From assembly GCA_023458055.1 (NCBI GenBank), contig JAEXAW010000006.1, positions 62,001 through 126,000 of the forward strand: a stretch of 64,000 bases of DNA, in the 5' to 3' direction. The notes under the pieces were generated by a model. The model made no database searches and was not told where the DNA came from. It was given only the letters and a program-made list of their open reading frames with translations. Of the stretch, positions 55,088 through 64,000 are shown one piece after another. The first letter of the stretch is position 1, and every line of letters begins with the position of its first letter. The DNA is from Pseudomonadota bacterium (GTDB lineage: Bacteria; Pseudomonadota; Alphaproteobacteria; Sphingomonadales; Sphingomonadaceae). The position numbers and the translations under genes were made by a program.

Positions 55088-56374
55088 ATGACGAAGTTGA
55101 GCGGTTCGGAATCAAAAAGCACGCTTTACTGCTCCTTCTGCGGAAAATCGCAGCACGAAGTCCGCAAGCTGATTGCGGGTCCGACGGTATTCATCTGTGA
55201 TGAATGCGTTGAATTGTGCAACGACATCATCCGCGAAGAGGTGAAGGGCGGGCTTGCGGCCAAGAAGGATGGCGGCGTGCCGTCTCCGCAGGAAATCTGT
55301 GACGTGCTCGACGATTATGTGATCGGGCAGGCGCGGGCAAAGCGCGTGCTCTCGGTCGCCGTCCACAATCATTACAAACGCCTCAACCATGGCGGCAAAG
55401 GCGATGATGTCGAACTCGCCAAGTCCAACATCCTGCTCGTTGGCCCCACGGGTTCGGGCAAGACCTTGCTCGCGCAAACGCTGGCCAAGACGTTCGACGT
55501 GCCGTTCACCATGGCCGATGCGACCACGCTCACCGAAGCGGGTTATGTCGGCGAGGACGTGGAAAATATCATCCTGAAGCTGTTGCAGGCGTCCGACTAT
55601 AATGTCGAAAAGGCGCAGCGCGGCATCGTCTATATCGACGAAATCGACAAGATCAGCCGCAAGGCAGAGAACCCTTCCATCACCCGCGACGTTTCGGGCG
55701 AAGGCGTGCAGCAGGCGCTCCTCAAACTGATGGAAGGCACCACCGCGAGCGTGCCGCCGCAGGGTGGGCGTAAGCATCCGCAGCAGGAATTCCTCCAGGT
55801 CGACACGACCAATATCCTGTTCATCTGCGGCGGCGCTTTTGCGGGGCTTGAAAAGATTATCGGCGACCGTTTGCAGGGCAAGTCGATCGGCTTTGGCGCC
55901 CATGTCGCCGCGCCCGACGAACGCCGCACCGGCGCGATCCTGCAACAGGGCGAACCCGAAGACCTGCTCAAATTCGGCCTCATTCCCGAATTTGTCGGCC
56001 GTCTGCCGGTGATCGCGACGCTTGAAGATCTGGACGTTGATGCGCTCGTCAAGATTTTGGCCGAGCCCAAAAATGCGCTAGTGAAGCAATATCGCAAGCT
56101 GTTCGAGCTTGAAGATGTCGGCCTTACCTTCACCGAAGATGCGCTGGTCGCGATTGCCAACAAGGCGATTGCGCGCAAGACCGGCGCACGCGGCCTGCGC
56201 TCGATCCTCGAAGGCATTTTGCTCGACACCATGTTCGACCTGCCGACACTCGAGGGCGTCAGCGAAGTGGTGATCGACAAAGATGTGGTGGAAGGCCGCA
56301 AGGAGCCGATCAAGGTGTTCGCCGAAGTGCTCAAAAAGAAAAAGAGCGCGGTTGGGGCGGACGACGCAGCCTGA
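55088..56374 (+). CDS. clpX: ATP-dependent Clp protease ATP-binding subunit
   Basis: 428 aa AAA+ unfoldase. Zinc-binding domain: CSFCGKS and CDECVELC give the four Cys. Walker A GPTGSGKT, Walker B IVYIDEID, the pore loop AGYVGEDVEN and the sensor region DVSGEGVQQALLKL are typical; LIPEFVGRLPVI is at the expected place. Forms the protease with ClpP. Confidence 0.97.
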   Translation: MTKLSGSESKSTLYCSFCGKSQHEVRKLIAGPTVFICDECVELCNDIIREEVKGGLAAKKDGGVPSPQEICDVLDDYVIGQARAKRVLSVAVHNHYKRLNHGGKGDDVELAKSNILLVGPTGSGKTLLAQTLAKTFDVPFTMADATTLTEAGYVGEDVENIILKLLQASDYNVEKAQRGIVYIDEIDKISRKAENPSITRDVSGEGVQQALLKLMEGTTASVPPQGGRKHPQQEFLQVDTTNILFICGGAFAGLEKIIGDRLQGKSIGFGAHVAAPDERRTGAILQQGEPEDLLKFGLIPEFVGRLPVIATLEDLDVDALVKILAEPKNALVKQYRKLFELEDVGLTFTEDALVAIANKAIARKTGARGLRSILEGILLDTMFDLPTLEGVSEVVIDKDVVEGRKEPIKVFAEVLKKKKSAVGADDAA

Positions 56375-56378
56375 AGAC

Positions 56379-56407
56379 AAGCGCCCGGCGGCGGGCGCCC
56401 ATTTTTA
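56379..56407 (+). terminator. Rho-independent terminator of clpX
   Basis: GCGCCCG (56381-56387), loop GCGG, CGGGCGC (56392-56398), then CCATTTTTAA. Confidence 0.8.
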
Positions 56408-56734
56408 AGGCAAATCTGAAAAGAATTTGAACCTGTGGCTTCTATGCCACAGGCTTTCAGGGCGCGACCTGTCGTTGCGGTAGGTTGTAGATATTATAAT
56501 CAAAACATGGGCTTGGCGGAAAGAAATCGCCGGGCCGGATGAATGTGACAGTCCAGCCTCGGCTCGATGACGCATTTGTTACACCGCTTTTGCTGCACTG
56601 CGACACACTGTCATCAAGCTGCCACATTCGCTAATCATTCGGGCCACAAGCAAGAGCGGGGCCCCGTGCGATTCGGTGCGCCGTTGCTTCGCTCGACAAG
56701 AATAGTTTTTCGTTGAACCAAGAGGGAATATTCC
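56408..56734. other. Intergenic region upstream of the third TonB receptor
   Basis: 327 bp with no gene that I can support. It contains a perfect hairpin CCTGTGGC-TTCTAT-GCCACAGG at 56432-56453. The last 60 bp, before the ATG at 56735, hold a good AGAGGGA ribosome site and AT-rich promoter-like sequence. Confidence 0.4.
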
Positions 56735-59218
56735 ATGAAAACCATGCTGTATCGCACGGTAGCAGTCGCCGCGCTCATCATGCCGTCGATGGCATTCGCG
56801 CAGTCGACCGGCTCGGTGGATTTCGAAGAAGAAGCAATCGTCGTAACCGGCTCGCGCGCACAAGATGTCGCGGGCATTCAGGCACCGGATACGACCAAGG
56901 CGAAGCAAGTTCTGACGCAAGAGCATATCGAGCGCCAAAACCCTGGTCAGACCATCCTTGACACCATTAACGTGATGCCAGGCGTCAACTTCCAGAACAA
57001 TGACGCTTATGGCTCGGCTGGTGGTAAGCTTAGCATTCGCGGCTTTTCGAGCGACCGCATTTCGCTGACCTTCGACGGCGTTCCGCTGAATGATTCGGGT
57101 AACTATGCGGTCTATTCGAACCAGCAGCTTGACCCGGAATTGATCGAGCAGGTCAACGTCAACCTCGGATCGACCGACGTCGACAGCCCGACTGCAGCGG
57201 CTTCGGGTTCAACCGTTAACTACCGGACCAAGACGCCCGACGAAGAGTTTGGCGGCATGCTTTCCGCATCTTATGGTGATTTTGATTTCTTCCGCGTCTT
57301 TGGCAAGGTCGAAACCGGTAACCTGACCTCGTTCGGTACGCGTGCGTTCTTCGCGGCGTCGCGTGCGGTCAACCGCATTCCGTTCAACAACTACGGACGT
57401 ATTCGTAAGCAGCAGTATAACGCTCGCATTTATCAGCCGATTGGCGATAATGGTGACTTCGTTTCGCTGGCGGGTCACTATAACGAAAATCGCAACAACT
57501 TCTTCGGTTCGGTGCGTCTGCGCAATGACGCCGGAGCGCCGGCGGTTCCGGATCGGTTCCCGACTGATCGCGACCAGTTGGAATATGGCATTCCCTATCC
57601 GTGTACGGTGAACCTCGTTGCACGCCCAGGCGTTGCGGATAATCCCAACACCTGTGGCACCCAGTTCGACCGTCGCTACAACCCCTCGAACACAGGGAAC
57701 GTGCGTGGTGCATCGCGCTTTACGCTGGCCGAAGGACTGACTCTTTCGGTTGATCCTAGCTATCAGTACGTGAAGGCTAATGGCGGCGGCACCGTTGGAG
57801 CGCGCGAACGTCTTCTCGACACAAACCCCGGAGCTGGCGTTCTCAATCAGGCCGGTTACTTGGGCGGCCGCCCGTATTTCGGTCGCGACTTGAACGGCGA
57901 TGGCGATTTGCTCGACGAAATCACCATGCTCGCTCCGAGCCAGACCAATACGCGTCGTTATGGCGTGATCACCAACCTGACGTGGGATTTGAGTCCGGAA
58001 CATCGCTTCCGTCTGGCCTATACGCTGGATCATGCCCGTCACCGTCAGACCGGCCAGGTGATTGGTCTGCAAGCGAACGGCGAGCCTTTGGACGTGTTTG
58101 CAGTCAATGCGCCGCTTGCCGACGTTAACGGTGCCATCCTCCAAAAGCGTGACCGTAAGTCGCTCGCGATCCTCAACCAGATCGCCGGTGAATATCGCGG
58201 TCGCTTCATGGAAGATGCGCTAACGGTCAATATCGGCCTTCGCGCGCCGTTCTTCAAACGCGACCTCAACAACAATTGCTTCACGACCTCGGTTGCGGGC
58301 TTTGTTGATTGCTTCGGGACCAACACGGCCGCTGCGGCTGCTTATGCTGCGGCGAACCCAACCGTTCAAGGGCCGCAGCGTCGCGTGTTCAAATATGATG
58401 CAATCCTGCCGAACATTGGTCTTACTTTTGACGTAACGCAGCAAGTTTCGGTCTTCGGCAACTATTCGAAGGGCATTCAGGTTCCGGGCACGGATAACCT
58501 GTACAACAGCTTCTTCTTCGCGCCGACGACCGAAGGTGCCAAGCCTTCGCCGGAAAAGACCGACAACTTCGACCTTGGTCTGCGTTATCGGTCGAACAAG
58601 GTACAAGCACAGGTGAGCGGCTGGTATACGCGTTATACCGACCGTCTCGCGTCGGCTTATGACGTCGAACTCGACCGCAACGTCTATCGTAACCTTGGCC
58701 GGGTGGACAAATATGGTGTGGACGGGTTTGTGTCGTATGCCCCGGTTAAGGAACTGGCATTCTATGTCTTTGGTTCAATCCTCAAATCTGAGATTAAAGA
58801 TGACCTCCAGTTGACGCCGACGACCTTTGCTCCGACGGCAGGCAAGCGTGAATCTGGCGCGGCAACTTACAGCTACGGCGGTACGGTTCGCGGCATGCTT
58901 GGTCCTGTTGAACTCGGCATCACGGGCAAGCGCACCGGTCCGCGTTACCTGTTCGACACCAACCTCCCGCTGGTGATCGGTGGAGTGACGCAGTTCCCGG
59001 CGAAGACGCCATCCTACTGGCTGGTAAATGCTGATGCGCGCATCAGCCTTGCGGATTACGGTCTTGAAAAGACCCATCTGCAGTTCAACGTCTATAACCT
59101 GTTCGACAAGCTCTATTATGGTGGCTTCGACGGCGGCCTGACGCAGAGCACCAGCGCTCCGTTCATTCAGATCGGTGCACCGCGCACGATCAGTGGAACA
59201 CTGGTGGTTGGCTTCTAA
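56735..59218 (+). CDS. TonB-dependent receptor
   Basis: 827 aa. Signal peptide (VAALIMPSMAFAQ), TonB box-like EAIVVTGSR, plug domain (KLSIRGFSSDRISLTFDGV; NYAVYSNQQLDPELIEQV) and barrel ending in the C-terminal Phe (LVVGF). Codons are richer in GGT, CGT and GTT than in the neighbours, which may indicate high expression. Substrate unknown. It is a monocistronic unit closed by a strong terminator at 59237-59273. Confidence 0.9.
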   Translation: MKTMLYRTVAVAALIMPSMAFAQSTGSVDFEEEAIVVTGSRAQDVAGIQAPDTTKAKQVLTQEHIERQNPGQTILDTINVMPGVNFQNNDAYGSAGGKLSIRGFSSDRISLTFDGVPLNDSGNYAVYSNQQLDPELIEQVNVNLGSTDVDSPTAAASGSTVNYRTKTPDEEFGGMLSASYGDFDFFRVFGKVETGNLTSFGTRAFFAASRAVNRIPFNNYGRIRKQQYNARIYQPIGDNGDFVSLAGHYNENRNNFFGSVRLRNDAGAPAVPDRFPTDRDQLEYGIPYPCTVNLVARPGVADNPNTCGTQFDRRYNPSNTGNVRGASRFTLAEGLTLSVDPSYQYVKANGGGTVGARERLLDTNPGAGVLNQAGYLGGRPYFGRDLNGDGDLLDEITMLAPSQTNTRRYGVITNLTWDLSPEHRFRLAYTLDHARHRQTGQVIGLQANGEPLDVFAVNAPLADVNGAILQKRDRKSLAILNQIAGEYRGRFMEDALTVNIGLRAPFFKRDLNNNCFTTSVAGFVDCFGTNTAAAAAYAAANPTVQGPQRRVFKYDAILPNIGLTFDVTQQVSVFGNYSKGIQVPGTDNLYNSFFFAPTTEGAKPSPEKTDNFDLGLRYRSNKVQAQVSGWYTRYTDRLASAYDVELDRNVYRNLGRVDKYGVDGFVSYAPVKELAFYVFGSILKSEIKDDLQLTPTTFAPTAGKRESGAATYSYGGTVRGMLGPVELGITGKRTGPRYLFDTNLPLVIGGVTQFPAKTPSYWLVNADARISLADYGLEKTHLQFNVYNLFDKLYYGGFDGGLTQSTSAPFIQIGAPRTISGTLVVGF

Positions 59219-59236
59219 GCCAGACTGACAAGCAAT

Positions 59237-59273
59237 AAAAAAGGGCGCCGGGAGTGATCTCGGCGCCCTTTTT
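59237..59273 (+). terminator. Strong rho-independent terminator
   Basis: AAAAAGGGCGCCG (59238-59250), loop GGAGTGATCT, CGGCGCCCTTTTT. It also reads as a terminator on the minus strand thanks to the A-run. Confidence 0.9.
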
Positions 59274-59303
59274 GTTGGGGTGAAACGGGCGGCGGGTATC
59301 AAC

Positions 59304-60065
59304 TCACCGGATGCATGCATCCAGCCCGTCGCGCTGTACAATCCGCATGCGGCTGACGATGGCGTTGCCATAGCGGCGGGTGTAGCCGGATGGGGCGACG
59401 GCCTCGCGTTCCTTGGGGAGGGGGAGGACGGCGGCGATGCGGGCGGCTTCGGACGGGGAGAGGGACTGCGCCCCCTTGCCGAAATAGCGCTCGGCCCCGG
59501 CGGTGACGCCATAGGTGCCGATACCGGTCTCGGCGATGTTGAGATAGACCTCCATAATCCGCCGCTTGCCCCAGATTTGCTCGATCAGCATGGTGAACCA
59601 GGCTTCGGGAATTTTGCGCAACGTGCGGCTGATCGTGCCGGACCCTTGCCACAGAAAGGCATTTTTCGCGGTCTGCTGGCTGATCGTCGATCCGCCGCGC
59701 ATCTTTCCGCCCGACAGATTGGCACGGATTGCCTGCTCAAGCGCGGTCGTATCGAACCCGCTATGGCTGCAGAATTTGCTGTCTTCGGCCGCGATCACCG
59801 CGCGCGGCATATCGGCGTCGATATTGCCGAGCGGCTCCCAATTTTTGTTGAGCCCGCGCCCGGCGACGACATCACCCATCATCGTCGCGGTGAGCGGCAC
59901 CGGGATCCATTTATAAATCAGCACCCACAGCACCGAGCCGACGATGAAATAGATGATACAGCGCCCGATCAGCCAGCCGATGCGGTAGCCTGACTTATGC
60001 GGTCCGGAAGGCCGCGAAAAGGAAGAGGGACGGGTGAGCGAGCGGAGCCTGGATATTCGAGCCAT
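59304..60065 (-). CDS. mtgA: Monofunctional peptidoglycan transglycosylase
   Basis: 253 aa GT51 glycosyltransferase that polymerises lipid II. One membrane helix at about 30-52, then the motifs AAEDSKFCSHSGFD (catalytic Glu), RGGSTISQQTAKN and KRRIMEVYLNIAE. No transpeptidase domain. It is separated from rpoH by 144 bp that include a terminator. Confidence 0.95.
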   Translation of the reverse strand: MARISRLRSLTRPSSFSRPSGPHKSGYRIGWLIGRCIIYFIVGSVLWVLIYKWIPVPLTATMMGDVVAGRGLNKNWEPLGNIDADMPRAVIAAEDSKFCSHSGFDTTALEQAIRANLSGGKMRGGSTISQQTAKNAFLWQGSGTISRTLRKIPEAWFTMLIEQIWGKRRIMEVYLNIAETGIGTYGVTAGAERYFGKGAQSLSPSEAARIAAVLPLPKEREAVAPSGYTRRYGNAIVSRMRIVQRDGLDACIR

Positions 60066-60131
60066 GGACGCGACCCTATCAATCCTGCCCAGCCGAGAAA
60101 AGCCCCGTTACCATAAGCCTGCCACCCATAA

Positions 60132-60163
60132 GAAAAACCCCCGCCGATTAGAGCAGGGGTTCT
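60132..60163 (-). terminator. Terminator downstream of rpoH
   Basis: On the minus strand, GAACCCCTGC, loop, GGCGGGGGTTTTTC: a GC stem followed by a T-run, just after the rpoH stop. Confidence 0.7.
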
Positions 60164-60209
60164 CCGGGAGTGGGGCGCGGTGATGAAATGCCGCGCGCCA
60201 ATGCTAATT

Positions 60210-61133
60210 TTATGCGGCAGCCGGAAGCAATCGCTTTTCGCCCGCAATACGCAGCATCGCCTTTTGTAGCTTTTCGAACGCGCGCACTTCAATCTGGCGG
60301 ACGCGCTCGCGGCTGACGCCATATTGTTGCGACAAATCTTCCAGCGTCTGCGGATCATCGATCAGGCGGCGCTGCGTCAGGATATGCTGCTCGCGGTCGT
60401 TCAAATGCTCCATCGCCTCGTTGAGAAGCGCGTGCCGCACGTCGCGTTCTTCGGCTTCTGCGACCTGTTCATCCTGCAGCGGACCATCGTCGGCGAGCCA
60501 ATCCTGCCATTGTCCTTCGCCATCTTCGCGCATGGGGACGTTGAGCGAGGTATCGCCGCCCATCGCCATGCGGCGGTTCATCGAGACGACATCATCTTCG
60601 GAAACGCCAAGGTCGGTGGCAATTTTCTGCACATCTTCGGGGCGCAGATCACCATCCTCGAACGCTTCGAGATTATTCTTCATCCGGCGCAGATTGAAGA
60701 ACAGTTTTTTCTGCGCGGCGGTGGTGCCCATTTTGACGAGGCTCCACGAGCGCAGGATGAATTCCTGGATCGACGCCCGGATCCACCACATTGCATAGGT
60801 GGCGAGGCGGAAGCCCCGGTCGGGCTCGAATTTCTTGACGCCCTGCATGAGGCCGATATTGCCTTCGGAGATGAGTTCCGAAACCGGAAGCCCATAGCCG
60901 CGATAGCCCATCGCGATCTTCGCGACGAGTCGCAGGTGCGAGGTCACCAGCTGCGCTGCGGCCTCGGGGTCCTGATGTTCCTGATAACGCTTGGCGAGCA
61001 TATATTCCTGCTCGGGCGTCAAGAGGGGAAATTTGCGGATTTCCGACAAATAGCGGTTGAGGCTCGCTTCCCCGCCGAGGGCCGGGACCGAGGGAACATT
61101 GCTTTTTGCCGAAACTGCTTTGGCCTTGGCCAT
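60210..61133 (-). CDS. rpoH: RNA polymerase heat-shock sigma factor RpoH
   Basis: 307 aa. Region 2 (GYGLPVSELISEGNIGLMQG; RLATYAMWWIRASIQEF), the RpoH box QKKLFFNLRRMK and region 4 (LEDLSQQYGVSRERVRQIEV) are intact. It should direct transcription of chaperone and protease genes, including clpP here. Two rpoH paralogues are common in alphaproteobacteria. The gene follows the RluD gene in the same direction by 74 bp. Confidence 0.95.
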   Translation of the reverse strand: MAKAKAVSAKSNVPSVPALGGEASLNRYLSEIRKFPLLTPEQEYMLAKRYQEHQDPEAAAQLVTSHLRLVAKIAMGYRGYGLPVSELISEGNIGLMQGVKKFEPDRGFRLATYAMWWIRASIQEFILRSWSLVKMGTTAAQKKLFFNLRRMKNNLEAFEDGDLRPEDVQKIATDLGVSEDDVVSMNRRMAMGGDTSLNVPMREDGEGQWQDWLADDGPLQDEQVAEAEERDVRHALLNEAMEHLNDREQHILTQRRLIDDPQTLEDLSQQYGVSRERVRQIEVRAFEKLQKAMLRIAGEKRLLPAAA

Positions 61134-61207
61134 AATATCTTTTCTATCCTTCCTGAACCAAAAGACGGATCATCTTATCAAAGAATCATCGGCTTTTGTG
61201 TAAATAT

Positions 61208-62167
61208 TTATACGCGCAATCGGGTGAGCAGTTCCAGCATATCCGGCGGAATTGAACTGGTCAGAGTAATCGATTCACCCGATTTTGGATGGATGAAGCC
61301 AAGCACTGCCGCATGCAGCGCCTGGCGTTCGAACTGGAGCGATTTCAGCAGATCCGAAACCGGCTTTTTGGGCCGCCCATAGGCCGGATCGCCGAGCAAG
61401 GGATGCCCGATATGGGTCATATGGACGCGCACCTGATGCGTCCGCCCGGTCTCTAGCCGACATTCGATCAGGCTTGCGTGGGCGAGCGGTTCTAAGGTCC
61501 GGTAATGCGTCACCGCATGCTTGCCCTTGCCGTCGGGAACGATGGCCATTTTCTTGCGGTTGGCCGAAGCGCGCGCAATTGCGCCGCGCACCGTGCCTTC
61601 GAGCGGGTTGGGCCGGCCATAAACCAGCGCCTGATAGCGCCGCACGATGCTGTGATCGGCGAATTGCTTAGCTAGCCCTTCATGCGCCTGATCATTTTTT
61701 GCCGCAATGATGAGGCCCGAGGTGCCCTTGTCGATGCGGTGGACGATGCCTGGCCGCGCCACGCCGCCAATCCCGGACAGCCGGCCTGCGCAATGGTGGA
61801 GAAGGGCGTTAACCAGCGTACCGTCGGCATTGCCTGCTGCCGGATGCACCACCATCCCCGCGGGCTTGTCGACCACGATCACGTCTTCATCTTCATAGGC
61901 GATGACCAGATCGAGATCCTGCGCCGCATTGTCACTGGCTGCAGCGGGGGGCAGGGTGACGCAAACACGGGTCGGCGCGGCGAGCTTTAACGCAGGGTCA
62001 TCAAGCGGCACATCGCGCACCGTATCGCGGACAAACCCCGCCAACATCAAGGCTTTGATACGTTCGCGCGAGAGATCGGAGATGGCGGCCGTCAACGCAC
62101 GGTCCAGCCTCAGGCCAACCGCATCTTCGCCCAGTTCGACTGTCAGCTTGGTGTCCCCGGCTCCCAC
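61208..62167 (-). CDS. rluD: RluA/RluD-family pseudouridine synthase
   Basis: About 319 aa. S4-like N-terminal domain (DLSRERIKALMLAGFV), then the catalytic domain with HRIDKGTSGLII, where the Asp attacks uracil, plus KPAGMVVHP and GRTHQVRVHM. It likely modifies 23S rRNA (RluD) or a related site. The frame continues upstream to 62434, but a start near VGAGDTKL (GTG at 62167) matches family length; an ATG at 62245 is an alternative. Confidence 0.9.
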   Translation of the reverse strand: MGAGDTKLTVELGEDAVGLRLDRALTAAISDLSRERIKALMLAGFVRDTVRDVPLDDPALKLAAPTRVCVTLPPAAASDNAAQDLDLVIAYEDEDVIVVDKPAGMVVHPAAGNADGTLVNALLHHCAGRLSGIGGVARPGIVHRIDKGTSGLIIAAKNDQAHEGLAKQFADHSIVRRYQALVYGRPNPLEGTVRGAIARASANRKKMAIVPDGKGKHAVTHYRTLEPLAHASLIECRLETGRTHQVRVHMTHIGHPLLGDPAYGRPKKPVSDLLKSLQFERQALHAAVLGFIHPKSGESITLTSSIPPDMLELLTRLRV

Positions 62168-62380
62168 GTTCGCCGATATGGGGATGAAGACGGTAAAATC
62201 AAGACGAGCGGCGTGAAAGCACCGCGAAAACAAGCAGCGAACCATCCCCAACGCGTGTCGCGGGCGCTTCGGCGGCTTGGAACTGGCAATTAGGGCTGGA
62301 TATATTGAAAGGGGATTGCCACTAGGCTTTTCCAAAACCGACCGCGGGCCGAACCCCCACGCAACGAAAGTATCCATTCC

Positions 62381-63025
62381 ATGTCGCTTGACCAGATTGA
62401 TTTTGCCAGCCTCCTTAGTTCGCGCCTCTGCCATGATCTATTGAGTCCGGTTGGCGCGCTCAACAATGGCCTCGAATTGATGGCGGGTGAAACCGATCCG
62501 GAAATGCGTCAGCGTTGCTTTGAACTGCTCGAACAAAGCGCCAGAATTTCGGCCAACAAGCTTAAATTTTTCCGCCTGGCGTTCGGGTCTGCCGGGGGCT
62601 TTGGCGATCTGGTTCCGGCGGACGAGGTCAAGGCGGCGATTGAAGGGCTCCTCAACGATCGCACCACGCTGGGATGGATCGTCGGCGGCAATGCGCTCCC
62701 CAAGCCGGCGGCCAAATGTCTCCTCAACCTTGCGCTGGTTGCTGCCGACGCGATGGTGCGCGGCGGACAGCTTGATATCGGCGCGGAGCAGCGCGGCAAC
62801 GAGATGGAGATGGTCGTGCGGGCGACCGGAGACCGCATCACGCTCGACCCCGAAATCCGCCGCGCGCTGGAAGGTGGTATGGCAGAAGAAGAACTCTCCT
62901 CGCGCACCGCTGCCGCCTGGATGACATCGCGCCTTTCCTCCGCCAATGGCGGCAAGCTGATGGTGCAGACCGACGAGGGACTATTGGCTCTGGGTGCCAT
63001 CATGCGGTTGGAGCAACAGGGCTAG
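62381..63025 (+). CDS. chpT: Histidine phosphotransferase ChpT
   Basis: 214 aa. SSRLCHDLLSPVGALNNGLE contains the phospho-accepting His18; the second half resembles a degenerate histidine-kinase ATPase fold. ChpT carries phosphate from CckA to CtrA and CpdR, controlling the cell cycle. It is followed after 79 bp by a CheA-like gene. The presence of ChpT supports CtrA-type control in this organism. Confidence 0.92.
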   Translation: MSLDQIDFASLLSSRLCHDLLSPVGALNNGLELMAGETDPEMRQRCFELLEQSARISANKLKFFRLAFGSAGGFGDLVPADEVKAAIEGLLNDRTTLGWIVGGNALPKPAAKCLLNLALVAADAMVRGGQLDIGAEQRGNEMEMVVRATGDRITLDPEIRRALEGGMAEEELSSRTAAAWMTSRLSSANGGKLMVQTDEGLLALGAIMRLEQQG

Positions 63026-63104
63026 AAAAGCCTCTTGGGTAAACCCGATCTTAACCACTGAGCCCCATACCCGAGCATTATAGGATGCAACCGGGTGGGG
63101 CACG

Positions 63105-64000
63105 ATGGACGAGTTGTTGCAGGATTTCCTCGCGGAAACCGCAGAAATCATGGACGAAATTGGCGGAGAGATCATCGCCTGGGAGAATAATCCCGGTGAT
63201 CGCGAGCGACTCGATGCGATTTTCCGTTTTGTTCACACGGTCAAGGGAAGCAGCGGCTTTCTTGACCTGACCCGGATCGGTGCACTCGCCCATGCGGCAG
63301 AAGGCGCTTTGGGTGAGGTGCGCGACGGGACGCGCGATCCATCGCCCGCCCTGGTCAGCGCGGTTCTCGCTATCATCGACCGCATCACCGACCTTACCGG
63401 CGAAATCGGGCGCGAAGGTGTTGAGCCGCCGGGCAGCGATGAACAGCTGATCGCCAGCCTGGAAGAAGGGGCAACCGAGGCGGCTGAAAGCGAAGTTGAA
63501 GAATTTGTTGCCGCCGGGATCAACGCCGATGCTGCGGGCGTGTTGCGCTCGATCCGCGTGCCCTTGAGCTTGCTCGACAATATCATGAACGGCGTGTCGG
63601 ACATCGTGCTCGCCCGCAATGAAGTCGCACGCCAGTTCCGCGAAGCCGCAATTGGCGGCGAGGTGGTTTCCGCCTTTGAACGCCTTTCCGGCTCCATTGC
63701 CGATATGCGCAATGCGGTCAGCCAGATGCGGATGCAGCGGATCGAAAAGCTGTTTTCGGCGCTGCCGCGGACGGTACGTGACCTCTCCGCCAAGCTCGAC
63801 AAGCGTGTCGAACTGGTGATTGAAGGAAGCGAAGTCGAAATTGATCGCGAAATGATCGAGATGATCCGCGATCCGCTCACCCACATCGTCCGCAATGCCA
63901 TTGATCATGGCATCGAAACGACCGAAGGGCGCAAAAAAGCGGGCAAAAACCCGATCGGGCTGTTGAACGTGGCCGCGCGTCAGTCGGGCAACCAGATTGT
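63105..64000 (+). CDS. CheA-like histidine kinase, N-terminal part
   Basis: Open to the right edge: 298 codons with no stop. An HPt domain with the phospho-His44 (FVHTVKGSSGF) comes first, then a linker, then the dimerisation domain (about 150-250) and the beginning of the kinase domain with the N-box LTHIVRNAIDHGIE. It is a chemotaxis-type kinase; in sphingomonads this gene often lies next to chpT. The C-terminus (CheW-like domain, receiver) is beyond the window. Confidence 0.9.
   Translation, partial: MDELLQDFLAETAEIMDEIGGEIIAWENNPGDRERLDAIFRFVHTVKGSSGFLDLTRIGALAHAAEGALGEVRDGTRDPSPALVSAVLAIIDRITDLTGEIGREGVEPPGSDEQLIASLEEGATEAAESEVEEFVAAGINADAAGVLRSIRVPLSLLDNIMNGVSDIVLARNEVARQFREAAIGGEVVSAFERLSGSIADMRNAVSQMRMQRIEKLFSALPRTVRDLSAKLDKRVELVIEGSEVEIDREMIEMIRDPLTHIVRNAIDHGIETTEGRKKAGKNPIGLLNVAARQSGNQI

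Overview
The window is chromosomal DNA from an alphaproteobacterium, most probably a member of the Sphingomonadales (Sphingomonadaceae, of the Sphingopyxis/Sphingorhabdus/Novosphingobium kind). I infer this from the moderately high GC content, the ChpT-CheA pair, the rpmH-rnpA-yidD-yidC-engB order, three TonB-dependent receptors, a ParA/RHH/SPOR locus and DUF1489, all of which fit that group. No rRNA, CRISPR array, prophage or transposase is visible. The genus cannot be fixed from the sequence alone.

Layout. 1-7042: the tail of an Smr-domain gene, a membrane GGDEF-EAL protein, dapE, a cupin, a large inverted-repeat element, a glutathione S-transferase and a membrane PQQ glucose dehydrogenase. 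7034-11776 (minus): the rpmH-rnpA-yidD-yidC-engB operon with its promoter, followed by a class-2 polyphosphate kinase gene that lies between engB and a degenerate duplicate of the engB 3' end. 11817-20618: comM, a short orphan gene, a LytM peptidase/bactofilin operon preceded by a dense GANTC cluster, gshA, a Calx-beta/DUF11 secreted protein and rsmE. 20649-32276: ubiA, pip, smc, two DsbA-like proteins and dciA, then mutY, a serine hydrolase, nudC and DUF1489.

32356-36375 is the most unusual locus. A Sel1/SPOR protein is divergent from a three-gene unit encoding a ParA-type ATPase, a ribbon-helix-helix-like protein and a TadD-like TPR lipoprotein with a C-terminal SPOR domain. 36412-44436: a catalytically dead dihydroorotase homologue (PyrC') overlapping pyrB, a TonB receptor, ruvX, a DUF3089 hydrolase and a DUF4153 membrane protein. 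44536-48595: gatC, gatA and gatB are interrupted by a HigBA-type toxin-antitoxin pair, and two copies of a short inverted repeat form the leaders of gatA and gatB. 48675-59218: a proline-rich small protein, tRNA-Leu(UAG), trigger factor with a long His/Lys-Ala tail, a large TonB receptor, clpP and clpX with sigma-32-like promoters, and a third TonB receptor. 59304-64000: mtgA, rpoH, an RluD-type pseudouridine synthase, chpT and the start of a CheA-like kinase.

Several genes share themes. Envelope and division: bactofilin/LytM, mtgA, the SPOR proteins, yidC/yidD. Proteostasis: rpoH, clpP, clpX, tig. The CtrA cell-cycle pathway: chpT, with GANTC and TTAACC sites ahead of the cell-shape and SPOR genes. 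Short palindromic (REP/REPIN-like) elements occupy many intergenic spaces. All assignments come from reading the sequence; no database search was run.
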